Below are positions 14,193-22,623 of a stretch of 46,530 bases of DNA, one piece after another. The notes under the pieces are model-generated. The model made no database searches and was not told the DNA's origin. It saw nothing but the letters and a program-made list of their open reading frames with translations. The translations under genes were made by a program, and so were the position numbers. The first letter of the stretch is position 1, and every line of letters starts with the position of its first letter. This stretch comes from Verrucomicrobiota bacterium (GTDB lineage Bacteria; Verrucomicrobiota; Verrucomicrobiia; Limisphaerales; SIBE01), in assembly GCA_016871535.1 (NCBI GenBank), contig VHCZ01000018.1:1-46530 (forward strand). The letters run 5' to 3'.

Positions 14193-15866
14193 TCAATGTG
14201 GGTGATCGCGGTGATGGCGGACCGTGCCCAACTCCGCACATAGTCGCACAACCACCGTGGTCCAATCACCGATTTGGTTTTGCCGGAACAGGCGCATCGT
14301 CGGATACCACGGGCTGTCGTCGCGGCCGAGCATCCAGCGCCAGTCCGGAGCGAAGGGGAGCAGCAGCCAGACCGGTTTGCCCAGCGCGCCCGCCAGGTGA
14401 GCGACGGAAGTATCGACGCTGACCACCAGGTCCATGCGTTCGATGGCCGCCGCGGTCGTTGCGAAGTCGCGCAAGTGGGGGCTGAGATCGATGACGTGCG
14501 ACAGACCGCTTTCGCGTTTCAGTTCCGAAGCCCGTTCGCCCACCTGCAGGCTGTAGAAGGCGGGACTCACCTTGAAGGCACGGCGTACCTGCAGGTCCGC
14601 CTTGCCTTCAGGGTGAGAATTCTCCGAAGTAATTCGCACATTGTCCCCCTGGACGGCCCCCTCGCCGGTTCCCTCTCCCCCGCGGAGGGGGAGAGGGTGT
14701 CCGTAGGACGGGAGAGGGGGACGTTCGTGGGGAAGAAGGCTGTCCTCAGGACATTGGAAGCCTTCTAAATTTAGAAGAGGCCGGAGCAGCGCCAATGGGA
14801 TGGAACGATTCTGATCGTTGAGGTGATCCGGATTCCCGGCCCAGACCAGGCCGACCTTGAACGATTCACCGCCAAAGGCCGGCAGTTCGTTCGAAGCCGC
14901 GGCGGGCGCTTTGATGTAGGGCGTTTCGCGGGGAATCGTCTCCAAAGTCGTCTCGAAGACGCGCGGCAAACTCAACAACGGCGCTTGGAAATCGACGCGC
15001 GGGACCGGTTCGCCGCGGGCAATGACTTCGCTGACGCCGCGCACCGTCTCGAAAAGACGTTTCAAAACCAACTGGCATTCCAGAATGACGCGCGCGCCGC
15101 GTTGCGCGAGGAGATCAACGTAGCGGACAAATTGGAACGCGTCGCCAAACCCTTGCTCGGTATAGGCCAGAATCGTGCGCCCCGGCAAATCTTCCCCCGA
15201 CCACGCCGGGGCTTCGAAGGACCGCCGTTTCTTGATCATATCCTCCGTTTGCCAGCGCCATTCGTTTTCGATCCAGCCGGGCCGGAGATCTCCGGAGAGC
15301 ATGAGCGCAAAAGCCAGATCGCGGTGCGCTTCGGGAAAGTTTGGACTCCGTTCCACGGCCTGGCGCAACAGCGCGATCGCTTCGGGCAAGCGGCCCAACT
15401 CGCGCAGAGTGTTGGCGAGATTGAGGCGGATTCGGGGATTGTTCGGTTCCAAGATCAACGCGCGCCGGTACGCGGCTTCGGCGGCGGTCCAATCACCGGC
15501 GGCTTTGAGCGCATTGCCGAGGTTAAGATGAGCGCCGCCAGAATTCGGGGCCAGCTTCACGGCGTGCCGGCCTGCGGCAACGGCTTCGTTCGCCTGGCCG
15601 GCGGCTTTGAGCGCCGCCGAAAGGTTGCTCCACGCATCGAAGAAATCGGGCTTCAGTTGGACGGCCTTCCGGTAGGCCGCGATGGCGTTGGGCAATTGCT
15701 TGAGATGCTGAAGCGCCAGGCCGTAGTTGAATTGCCAGGTTGGTTCGTGAGGCCTCATCTGGACGGCGGCGTGGAAGTGTTTGATCGCTTCCGCTAGGTT
15801 GCCCATCGAAGCCAACCGAATGCCCTCATTGTGATGCGCCGTGGCTGGATCAGTCGATGGCTTCAT
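14193..15866 (-). CDS. TPR protein with GT9/41-like glycosyltransferase domain
   Basis: A 557-residue cytosolic protein. Residues 1-215 hold about five TPR units (NYGLALQHLKQLPNAIAAYR, AHLNLGNALKAAGDWTAAEA). From about 230 a heptosyltransferase/O-GlcNAc-transferase-like domain follows: ILAYTEQGFGDAFQFVRYV, VGLVWAGNPDHLNDQNRSI, SVDTSVAHLAGALGKPVWLL and PWYPTMRLFRQ. Such proteins are thought to glycosylate proteins or envelope glycans; the donor is unknown. Between LLNLEG and FYSLQVG, where the two neighbouring modules have about two residues, there are about 67: translated palindromic repeats (14566-14617 and about 14650-14735). The start overlaps the end of the preceding gene by 17 bp, so translation is probably coupled. 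Confidence 0.85.
   Translation of the reverse strand: MKPSTDPATAHHNEGIRLASMGNLAEAIKHFHAAVQMRPHEPTWQFNYGLALQHLKQLPNAIAAYRKAVQLKPDFFDAWSNLSAALKAAGQANEAVAAGRHAVKLAPNSGGAHLNLGNALKAAGDWTAAEAAYRRALILEPNNPRIRLNLANTLRELGRLPEAIALLRQAVERSPNFPEAHRDLAFALMLSGDLRPGWIENEWRWQTEDMIKKRRSFEAPAWSGEDLPGRTILAYTEQGFGDAFQFVRYVDLLAQRGARVILECQLVLKRLFETVRGVSEVIARGEPVPRVDFQAPLLSLPRVFETTLETIPRETPYIKAPAAASNELPAFGGESFKVGLVWAGNPDHLNDQNRSIPLALLRPLLNLEGFQCPEDSLLPHERPPLPSYGHPLPLRGGEGTGEGAVQGDNVRITSENSHPEGKADLQVRRAFKVSPAFYSLQVGERASELKRESGLSHVIDLSPHLRDFATTAAAIERMDLVVSVDTSVAHLAGALGKPVWLLLPFAPDWRWMLGRDDSPWYPTMRLFRQNQIGDWTTVVVRLCAELGTVRHHRDHPH
14566..14617. repeat. 52-bp palindrome inside a glycosyltransferase gene
   Basis: A self-complementary sequence centred on CTGCAG at 14589-14594, from CTCACCTTGAAGGCA to its mirror TTGCCTTCAGGGTGAG. 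Of 26 base pairs, 23 match. It is translated in frame as part of an insertion in the minus-strand gene. Confidence 0.85.
14650..14735. repeat. CCCTCTCCCC palindromic repeat inside a gene
   Basis: CCCTCTCCCC (14671-14680) pairs with GGGGAGAGGG (14688-14697), flanked by further C-rich and G-rich arms (GGACGGCCCCCTCG, GACGGGAGAGGGGGAC). It belongs to the same general CCCTCTCC class as the repeats near 7.0, 33.5, 35.6 and 39.4 kb. It lies inside the coding frame of the minus-strand glycosyltransferase. Confidence 0.7.
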
Positions 15867-18800
15867 TCAAGAACACGTGGATCTGTTCGATCACCGAACT
15901 CCAGTCGCCTCGTCGCGGCTGGCGAAACAACCGCATCGTTGGATACCACGGGCTGTCCTCGCGTCCCAGCAACCAGCGCCAATCGGGGGCGAACGGAATC
16001 AGAACCCAGACCGGTTTGCCCAACGCTCCGGCCAGATGCGCCACGGCAGTATCGACGCTGAGGACCAGATCGAGTTGTTGGATCGCCGCCGCCGTCGCCG
16101 CGAAATCATTCAACTGCGATTCCAGGCTGATGACAGCGCCGGCAGATTTCGCTTCGGTTAACTCCCGATTGGCCGCGCCGACCTGCAAGCTGTGGAACGC
16201 CACGCCGGACAACGCCAGGAGCGGCGAGAATTTCTCCAACGCAATCGACCGGCTCCGGTCCTTCCCGTGGAAAGGATTTCCCGCCCAGGCCAAACCGACT
16301 CTGAGTCTGGCGGACGCCGTCTGCGTCAGTTTCACCGCCGTTCCATCCGGAACGCGGAGGTATGGAACTTGATTCGGGATGTTCCCGAAGATCGTTCCCA
16401 TCCGATGCGGCAGAGACAGGAGAGGAATCTGAAAATCAACTGCGGGCAACGGTTCTCCACGCGAAATAACTCGCGCCGCGCCCCGGACCGTGGCCAGCAA
16501 TCTCACCAGCGGCGCCGGGCACTCGAAGATGATTTCGGCGCTGCGCTCGGCGAGCAGGGAAATGTAGCGCGCAAACTGGATCGCATCGCCCAGGCCTTGC
16601 TCGGCGTGGACCAGCACGCGGCGTCCGTTCAATTCTTCTCCTTGCCACAAAGGCGCGGCGAATCGGCGCGGCTTGAAGATGGGAATGTCGGTCCGCCAGC
16701 GCGCCTCGTAATTCTTCCAGCCGTCGGCGAAATCGCCTGTGAGCAATTGCGCGATTCCCAGATTGTATTCGGCCTCGGCATAACCCGGCTGCAATTCGAG
16801 CGCGCGCCCGAAACAACGGATGGCGTTGGAGGGATCGCCCAACGCCTGGCGAGTGACCCCCAGGTTCAACCACGCTTCGGCGAGCGCAGGATATTCGCGC
16901 ACTACGTCACGGCAGGTCTGGTCCGCACTTTCGAGTTCGTCCCGGGCGGCCCACAGCGCCGCGAGATTGATCCGCGCCTTCGGGTGCTTCGGATCGAAGG
17001 CGAGCAATTGCTGGAGACACGCCTCGGCGTCATCGGCTTTTCCCGATTCTTTCAACACGAGGCCCAAATTCAGCCGAGCGTCGAGGTGGGACGGATTCAA
17101 TTCCATCGTTCGCCGATAATGCTGCGCCGCGGATTCGAGATCGCCCTTTTCCTGATCGAGCAGGCCCAAGTTATAGTGCGCCTCGGCGAGGTCCGGTTGA
17201 TGTTCGAGCGCGTGGCGATAACTGGCCGCGGCTTCCTCGCGTTGCTTCAGCGCGTAGCAGGCGTTGCCCAGATTGTAGTGCGCATCCGGGAAGCCCGGCA
17301 GAATCTCGATCGCCTTGCGGTACGCCGCCGCTGCTTGTTCCAGATCGCCTGACTCGAAATGCACCAGGCCGAGGTCGTGGTGCGCGTGCGCGTCGCTCGG
17401 CTGCGCCGCTAGCGCTTTCTCCAGGCACTCGCGAGCGCGCGTCAACTCGCCGCGCTGCCGGCAAATGATGCCGAGGAAACGCAACGCTTCGGGCTGGCGC
17501 GGTTCGAAGGCCAGAACGCGTTGGTAGCAGCCTTCCGCTTCCGCCAGGCGGCCCGCTTGATGGTGCGCGAGACCTTCCGTCAGCCAGGGTTTCCATACGG
17601 AAGGCCGTTGATACGACGCCAGCCAGTTCAAGAATTCCAGGCAAACCCGGCGGATCACGTCATCCCAGCGACCTGGCGTCGTTTGCCGGAACAACCGCAT
17701 TGTCGGATACCACGGGCTGTCTTCGCGGCCCAACAACCACCGCCAATCCGGCGCAAATGACAAAAGCACCCAGACCGGTTTGCCGAGCGCGCCGGCCAGG
17801 TGCGCAACGGCAGTGTCGATGGTGATGACCAGGTCCAATTGTTCGATCGCGGCCGCCGTGGCGCTAAAATCGGTCAAGTGCGGGCTAAGATCGAAGATTT
17901 CGCCCGGCGCCGGAAGAGTCTGATTACTCAGCGCATCCGCTCCTTTTTGGAGGCTGTAGAATTCCGCTCCTTCGATTCCAAGCAAAGGCCGCAAGTTCTC
18001 GAAGGGCACCGGCCGCCGGTCGTGCGGCTGGCTGCGGGAACCGCTCCAAACGAGGCCGACACGCGGGGCAGAGGTGCTGGAGTAATCCCTCAGTGAACGA
18101 CGGTGGGGCGAGGCTCCCGCCGAGCCGTTCGTCGATGGCCATTGGCTCGCGAGGACACTCGCCGCACCTTCACTGAGGGAATACGTGCTGGAGCGTGGCA
18201 ACACGAAGTTCGACTCCGCCGGCGCGCGAAGATACGGCACGGAATTGGGAATCGACGCCAGCGTCGTTTCGAAGACGAGCGGCAAGCTCATCAGCGCGAG
18301 GTGGCAATCGAAGACCTTCTCGGCCGTCAGTTCGGAAAAAACGTCCGAGACATCGGGGAGCGTCCGCAGCAAGGAAACGAGGTCCGGCGGGCACCACAAC
18401 AACACGGTGCCCCCGCGCGCTTTGACCTGCGGGACGTAGCGTACGGCCTGGATGGTGTCGCCAAACCCTTGCTCGGCGTAGAGCAAAATCCGCCGCCCGA
18501 TGAGATTATCGCCAGTCCATTTCGGCTGTTTGAATTCGCGTTTGGGCGTGGCGCGCTGCTTCAATTCCCAGCGCCATTCGTGTTCTTCCCAGGCCTGCGG
18601 GAAATCGCCGCGAGCCGCGAGCAGGGAGAACTTTTGCCAATGAGATTCCGCGTCGCCGGGATCGAGCCGCAGCGATTCTTCGTAGCAATCGCCTGCGGCC
18701 TTGAGTTGCCACAGGTCCTGGAGAATCATTCCCAGATAACGATGCGCGGTGGCGTCCTTGGGGCGCAGTTCGACGACACGCCGGTGACAGGCCAGCGCTT

Positions 18801-19701
18801 CCTCCAGGCGCTCCTGGCGTTCGAGGCCCAGGCCGAGATTCTGCCAGGCGTCGGCGTTCTCGGGACGAAGTTCGACCGCTCTCTTCCAGGCGGCGTTGGC
18901 TTGCGCCCAATTCCCCAAGTCTCGCTGCGCGTCGCCCAGACATTTGTAAATGCCGCTGTGGGCCGGGTCGATCTCGATGCCCCGTTGAAAGCATTCCAAG
19001 GCGCGCGACGGCTCGCCCAATTTCTGGAGCGCCAGGCCCAGGTTGAGCAGCGCATTGAGGAAATTGGGGCGCAACTCCAGCACGCGTTGAAAAGCGGTCG
19101 CCGCGAGATCGAACGCGCCGGCCTGGTAACATTTCTGGCCAAACGCAAAATGCGTCGTCGGACAATCGGGGCGGACTTCCAATAAAGCTTTCCCGGCGCC
19201 GAGCGCCTCGGTGCATTGGCCTCTCTGTGAATGCAGATCGGCCAGCTTGCGGAGGAGATCGGCGTCGTGCGGAAAAACCACCAGCCCGCGCTGGCAGGCT
19301 TCCACGGCTTCGGCCAGTTTGCGGTCGCGCTCGAAATCGTTAGCCAGGGTCAGTTGAGCTGCGGCGTAGTTGGGAGCGGCTGCGCGCGCGGCTTGAAAGC
19401 AATTCTTAGCGCGCTGCCGGTCGGCCAGAGCGAGCCAGGCCAATCCAAGATCGATGTGAACATCGGGCGATTCCGGGAGCTTGGCCGCCGCGATGGACAG
19501 CAGCGAGACCGCCTTTTTGGGCATCGAAGCTTTCAAGGTGAGCACGCCGAGCCAGTAGTTCGCCAGGCCGTGCTCCGGATCGATGGCCAGGACGGCGCGG
19601 TACTTGGAAATGGTCTGGGACAGATCGCCGCGGCGCAAAGCGTCTTGGGCCGCGGCGATCAGCGCGTCGATGCTTTCATTTCCAACGGTCGCCTTCGCCA
19701 C
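15850..19701 (-). CDS. Double TPR-glycosyltransferase fusion protein
   Basis: A 1283-residue cytosolic protein made of two copies of the same two-domain unit: TPR repeats (1-375), glycosyltransferase 1 (about 404-687: LLYAEQGFGDTIQAVRYV, RVGLVWSGS, TIDTAVAHLAGALGKPVWVL), TPR repeats (690-1010) and glycosyltransferase 2 (about 1026-1283: VLVHAEQGLGDAIQFARYI, GLAWAGNPFHGKDRSRSI, SVDTAVAHLAGALGKPVWVL). The next gene encodes a third copy, so the locus grew by tandem duplication and one fusion. Both glycosyltransferase halves keep the AEQGxGD and DTAVAHLAGALGKPVW motifs. Start is GTG 19701; no strong ribosome-binding site. In the first glycosyltransferase, a 102-bp palindromic element plus a 9-bp duplication adds 37 residues, and SST is repeated on both sides. 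Substrate unknown; a role in protein or envelope glycosylation is an inference. Confidence 0.87.
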   Translation of the reverse strand: MAKATVGNESIDALIAAAQDALRRGDLSQTISKYRAVLAIDPEHGLANYWLGVLTLKASMPKKAVSLLSIAAAKLPESPDVHIDLGLAWLALADRQRAKNCFQAARAAAPNYAAAQLTLANDFERDRKLAEAVEACQRGLVVFPHDADLLRKLADLHSQRGQCTEALGAGKALLEVRPDCPTTHFAFGQKCYQAGAFDLAATAFQRVLELRPNFLNALLNLGLALQKLGEPSRALECFQRGIEIDPAHSGIYKCLGDAQRDLGNWAQANAAWKRAVELRPENADAWQNLGLGLERQERLEEALACHRRVVELRPKDATAHRYLGMILQDLWQLKAAGDCYEESLRLDPGDAESHWQKFSLLAARGDFPQAWEEHEWRWELKQRATPKREFKQPKWTGDNLIGRRILLYAEQGFGDTIQAVRYVPQVKARGGTVLLWCPPDLVSLLRTLPDVSDVFSELTAEKVFDCHLALMSLPLVFETTLASIPNSVPYLRAPAESNFVLPRSSTYSLSEGAASVLASQWPSTNGSAGASPHRRSLRDYSSTSAPRVGLVWSGSRSQPHDRRPVPFENLRPLLGIEGAEFYSLQKGADALSNQTLPAPGEIFDLSPHLTDFSATAAAIEQLDLVITIDTAVAHLAGALGKPVWVLLSFAPDWRWLLGREDSPWYPTMRLFRQTTPGRWDDVIRRVCLEFLNWLASYQRPSVWKPWLTEGLAHHQAGRLAEAEGCYQRVLAFEPRQPEALRFLGIICRQRGELTRARECLEKALAAQPSDAHAHHDLGLVHFESGDLEQAAAAYRKAIEILPGFPDAHYNLGNACYALKQREEAAASYRHALEHQPDLAEAHYNLGLLDQEKGDLESAAQHYRRTMELNPSHLDARLNLGLVLKESGKADDAEACLQQLLAFDPKHPKARINLAALWAARDELESADQTCRDVVREYPALAEAWLNLGVTRQALGDPSNAIRCFGRALELQPGYAEAEYNLGIAQLLTGDFADGWKNYEARWRTDIPIFKPRRFAAPLWQGEELNGRRVLVHAEQGLGDAIQFARYISLLAERSAEIIFECPAPLVRLLATVRGAARVISRGEPLPAVDFQIPLLSLPHRMGTIFGNIPNQVPYLRVPDGTAVKLTQTASARLRVGLAWAGNPFHGKDRSRSIALEKFSPLLALSGVAFHSLQVGAANRELTEAKSAGAVISLESQLNDFAATAAAIQQLDLVLSVDTAVAHLAGALGKPVWVLIPFAPDWRWLLGREDSPWYPTMRLFRQPRRGDWSSVIEQIHVFLNEAID
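18083..18184. mobile_element. 102-bp palindromic element with 9-bp direct repeats
   Basis: Terminal arms TCCCTCAGTGAA (18086-18097) and TTCACTGAGGGA (18169-18180) are perfectly complementary; GTA and TAC just outside also pair. GTGCTGGAG occurs immediately on both sides (18074-18082 and 18185-18193). Element plus one repeat is 111 bp, keeping the host reading frame open. This fits insertion of a MITE-like element with target-site duplication. Confidence 0.8.
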
Positions 19702-20218
19702 GGCTGGGATTAAAGTCGGAAACCTCCGAATTGTCCAATTTCGACTGAGCCGGCCGGTTTGCTGTGATCTCAGTGACCTCGATCGAAGTCTCGCGAGCTC
19801 GCTGAAGCGGGAAAGGGCACTTGCGAAGAAATCGGCAAGCAGCCAGTCTTACTGACATGAAGACGAAGCTCACGGCTGCGGAAATGGGGAAACGACATCT
19901 CGGCAGAGCATCCCCGAGAACGAAGCCCGCAAACGGGGCGTGGAAAGCAGTCGAAGGAGTTGGTTGAAAAGAGCGCGGAAGTTTACGCGAAGGTGAAGCG
20001 ACGCACATCGAGAGACGATGCAACATGAGCGAATCCGCAGCAGCGCCAAACAAAGAACGGCCTCTGACCGACGTGAAAGACAAAGTTCTTCGCGAGATTC
20101 AGCCAACATTTCACGCGTCTGCTTCGCCGAAGATGTCGTCAACAAAACGCGGTGCAACATCTTCGGCCGGCACGGCCATTTCACGGCGGTGTCCGCTGCG
20201 TAAACATCCAAACCAACT
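19702..20218. other. Gene-poor spacer before PIN toxin
   Basis: About 517 bp with no well-supported gene. An ATG at 19857 opens a 36-codon frame starting MKTKLTAAEMGKRHLG, resembling the start of small helical 'AEMG(R/K)xGG' proteins that sometimes precede toxin genes, but it soon degenerates. A frame from 20025 (MSESAAAPNKERPLTDVKDK) runs toward the PIN gene and might be a decayed antitoxin. Neither is convincing enough to call. Confidence 0.35.
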
Positions 20219-20875
20219 ATGCTGCTTTACCTGGACAACAGCGTGTTGAACCGGCCGTTCGACAACCAGCGGCAGCCGCGCATCTGGCTCGAAACGCTTT
20301 CGTTTAGTCTCGTGCTGACACTGATTGAAGCAGGCGACGCCAAGCTGATTCGTTCGCCCATTCACGACTTGGAGAACAGTCGCAACCCGTTCCCAGTGCG
20401 GCGGCGTTAGATTGAAAACTGTCTCCGCTTGGCGGAAGCGAGCGTCGCGCTGAACGATGCGATCAAATCCCGCGCGTTGGCGCTGGAACAGTCCGGCTTC
20501 AAGGCGCTGGACGCTTTGCACCTCGCCTGCGCTGAAGCTGCCGGTGCGGAGAGATTCCTGGCTTGTGACGACCGCCTGATTCGACGATATTCAAGCCAGA
20601 TGATCGTTGAGAGTCCGGTGACGTTCACCACCAGCCTGACGAGAAATCCCGATTACGATACCTGGAGCACGACGCCGCGCGGATCGGGTTCGCTGCGGCG
20701 GTTGAGCGCCAATTCTGCGCATGCCGTGGATAAGGTCGCGCTGCTGGTAGCGCGGATCGATCACAAAGGGGATGAAACCGAGCCGGACGACGGCCATGTG
20801 GCCTGGCGGAATTTCCGGAAGATGGAGGTGCGCCTGATCGCGGACGCAGGGCGCGACTTCCGGTTTTGGTTCTGA
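20219..20875 (+). pseudogene. PIN-domain toxin interrupted by amber stop
   Basis: Starts MLLYLDNSVLNRPFDNQRQP, a typical PIN-domain (VapC-like) RNase toxin with its first acidic residue (LDNS). After SPIHDLENSRNPFPVRRR the frame meets TAG (20408-20410), then continues in the same frame with ALEQSGFKALDALHLACAEA and FLACDDRLIRRY, the second half of the PIN fold with its acidic residues. A single change at a position where a tryptophan codon TGG would be usual explains the stop, so the gene is probably dead. Beyond the expected end (about TFTTSL) the frame runs on for about 75 residues ending DAGRDFRFWF, which look like part of another protein fused by decay. Confidence 0.7.
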
Positions 20876-20881
20876 GGCAGC

Positions 20882-22222
20882 TCAGCAGTACACCAAAACG
20901 TGGGGATCGAGCGGGGTGATGCGATTGATGCTGAGGAGCTTGTTGATGGAGGCGTCCGACAACTCCCGGCCCCTCGGGAGGAGGAGGAAATTGTTCGCGT
21001 TGAAAATGTCCCGCGCCAGGACCATACCCGGCTTGAGTTCGATGAGCAGGATTTCGCGTTCGCCGCGCGGCATTTTCGTGAGCGCCGCGGCTTTGGCGAA
21101 CGCCTGGACGGCATCGGGATCCCAGCGCGTTTCGACCTCGGCTTCGATCTCGCTCATGGCCTGAATGCTTGCGGCGTGCTTGCTGCAATATGCGACCACG
21201 ATCGCCAGAAGCCGGGACAGCGGCGGAATCATTTCACCTTTCAAGCCGTCCGGGTAACCGGTGCCGTTCCAGTTTTCATGGTGGGAGCGAATGATTTCTC
21301 CGGCCTCTTTGAAGAACTCGAACTCTTCGAGCATTTTCTGGGAGAGTTCGCAATGGCGTTTGATGATGACCAGTTCTTCGTCCGTGCATTTCTCCGGCCC
21401 GCGGAGCCACCGCCGCACGATGCCGCGATCGACGTTGACGAGGGAAATGTCGTGCAGCGCGGCCGCCCAGCTCAGGCTTTTGAGTTGGTCCGACGGAAGT
21501 TCCAGGACTTCGCCAAGGGTTTGCACCAGCGCGACGGCCCGTTGGGAGGTGTTGCCCAGGTTTGGGTGAAAAGTGTAAAGCATTTTGGTGAAGGCCTGGA
21601 TCGCCAAATCCACTCCCGGCGGCGGGGGAACCGTCAGACTTCCGGCGGAGGTTTCCCCTTCCCCTCCCAAGGCCACCCCTTGTGAATCGGTTTCGGAAGC
21701 GCCGGAATCAGACGCGCCCCTCTGACGGGCCTCGGTGGCGGCTTGTTCCGCTTCTGCGAGCTTGGTGAGCTTCAGATTCAGATTCATGTTCCGCTCGTGC
21801 AGCGCCTGATTCTCGGTGACGAGACGGTTGTGAGTGATCGCGTTGCGCAGCGTGACGAGGACTTCTTCGCGCAGCCACGGTTTGGTGACGAAGCGGTAGA
21901 TCAAATCCGTTTTGATGGCCTCGGAAAGCGCCGTGAGGCTCAGTTTGCTGCTCAGGAGCAACCGCGTGATGGAAGGGTGGGACTCCTTGATTTTGGTCAG
22001 GAAATCCAGGCCAGTCATGCCGGGCATCTCATGGTCGCACAAGATCACCGCGAAATTCTCGCGCTGGAGGATGTCCAGGGCTTTGCTGGCGCCATCGGCC
22101 TCAGTGATGTTGTAGCCCTCCGGCTGGAGTTGGTCTTTGAGAACATTACGGACCATGTCCTCGTCATCCACGAGGAGAACCCTAACCCCACTCGGATCGA
22201 TCAATGCCGACTTTGCAGCCAT
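20882..22222 (-). CDS. Response regulator with HD-GYP domain
   Basis: A 446-residue cytosolic regulator. The receiver domain (about 12-130) has acidic DDED (19-22), phospho-acceptor D63 (CDHEMPG) and the conserved lysine in FVTKPW. A coiled coil (ALHERNMNLNLKLTKLAEAE) and a glycine/serine-rich linker lead to an HD-GYP phosphodiesterase domain with HD (about residue 256) and HHENWNGTGYPDGL (about 320), so c-di-GMP hydrolysis is the expected output. The HDIG motif reads HDIS, a conservative change. The start at ATG 22222 is chosen because AGGA lies about 8 bp upstream and an extension to 22369 has non-coding character. No kinase gene is adjacent. Confidence 0.87.
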   Translation of the reverse strand: MAAKSALIDPSGVRVLLVDDEDMVRNVLKDQLQPEGYNITEADGASKALDILQRENFAVILCDHEMPGMTGLDFLTKIKESHPSITRLLLSSKLSLTALSEAIKTDLIYRFVTKPWLREEVLVTLRNAITHNRLVTENQALHERNMNLNLKLTKLAEAEQAATEARQRGASDSGASETDSQGVALGGEGETSAGSLTVPPPPGVDLAIQAFTKMLYTFHPNLGNTSQRAVALVQTLGEVLELPSDQLKSLSWAAALHDISLVNVDRGIVRRWLRGPEKCTDEELVIIKRHCELSQKMLEEFEFFKEAGEIIRSHHENWNGTGYPDGLKGEMIPPLSRLLAIVVAYCSKHAASIQAMSEIEAEVETRWDPDAVQAFAKAAALTKMPRGEREILLIELKPGMVLARDIFNANNFLLLPRGRELSDASINKLLSINRITPLDPHVLVYC

Positions 22223-22623
22223 AAGTTTCCTAAATTTTAGAGCCTGACCTTTTCGCTTAGCCCAGCGAAAGTCAAGTACGACAAGAACCGTTCGAGCAAA
22301 GCATTTCTCAGACCCTTCTCCGAAGCGCCCACTGAAGCCATCGCGAGCAGGTGGCGTCACGCACCGCATTTCTCCAGGGTTGCCAGCGCGGCCGCTCCGT
22401 GTGGAACAGCAAATGGAAGCTGATCATTGCCGGCCATACCCTCTTGAATGACCCCGGTGAAGGACTCGACCGATTCATCCGGACCGTCAAAGACGCCAAG
22501 CTGACCTACTCGTGCGCGGGGAATTGAGGCGGCTCTGCGGCGTGATTGGGGCCACGAAAACCATTCTAATCTAACCCGTAATTAGTTAATTAGCGGCCGC
22601 GCTGAACTTGCAGGAAGTTCACA
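22223..22623. other. Spacer with possible 3' gene remnant
   Basis: Between divergent genes. A plus-strand frame open from 22336 to its TGA at 22525-22527 encodes QRGRSVWNSKWKL, IIAGHTLLNDPGEGLDRF, IRTVKDAKLTYSCAGN, which reads like the end of a real protein but has no plausible start. I do not recognise it. No terminator or repeat is evident. Confidence 0.35.
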
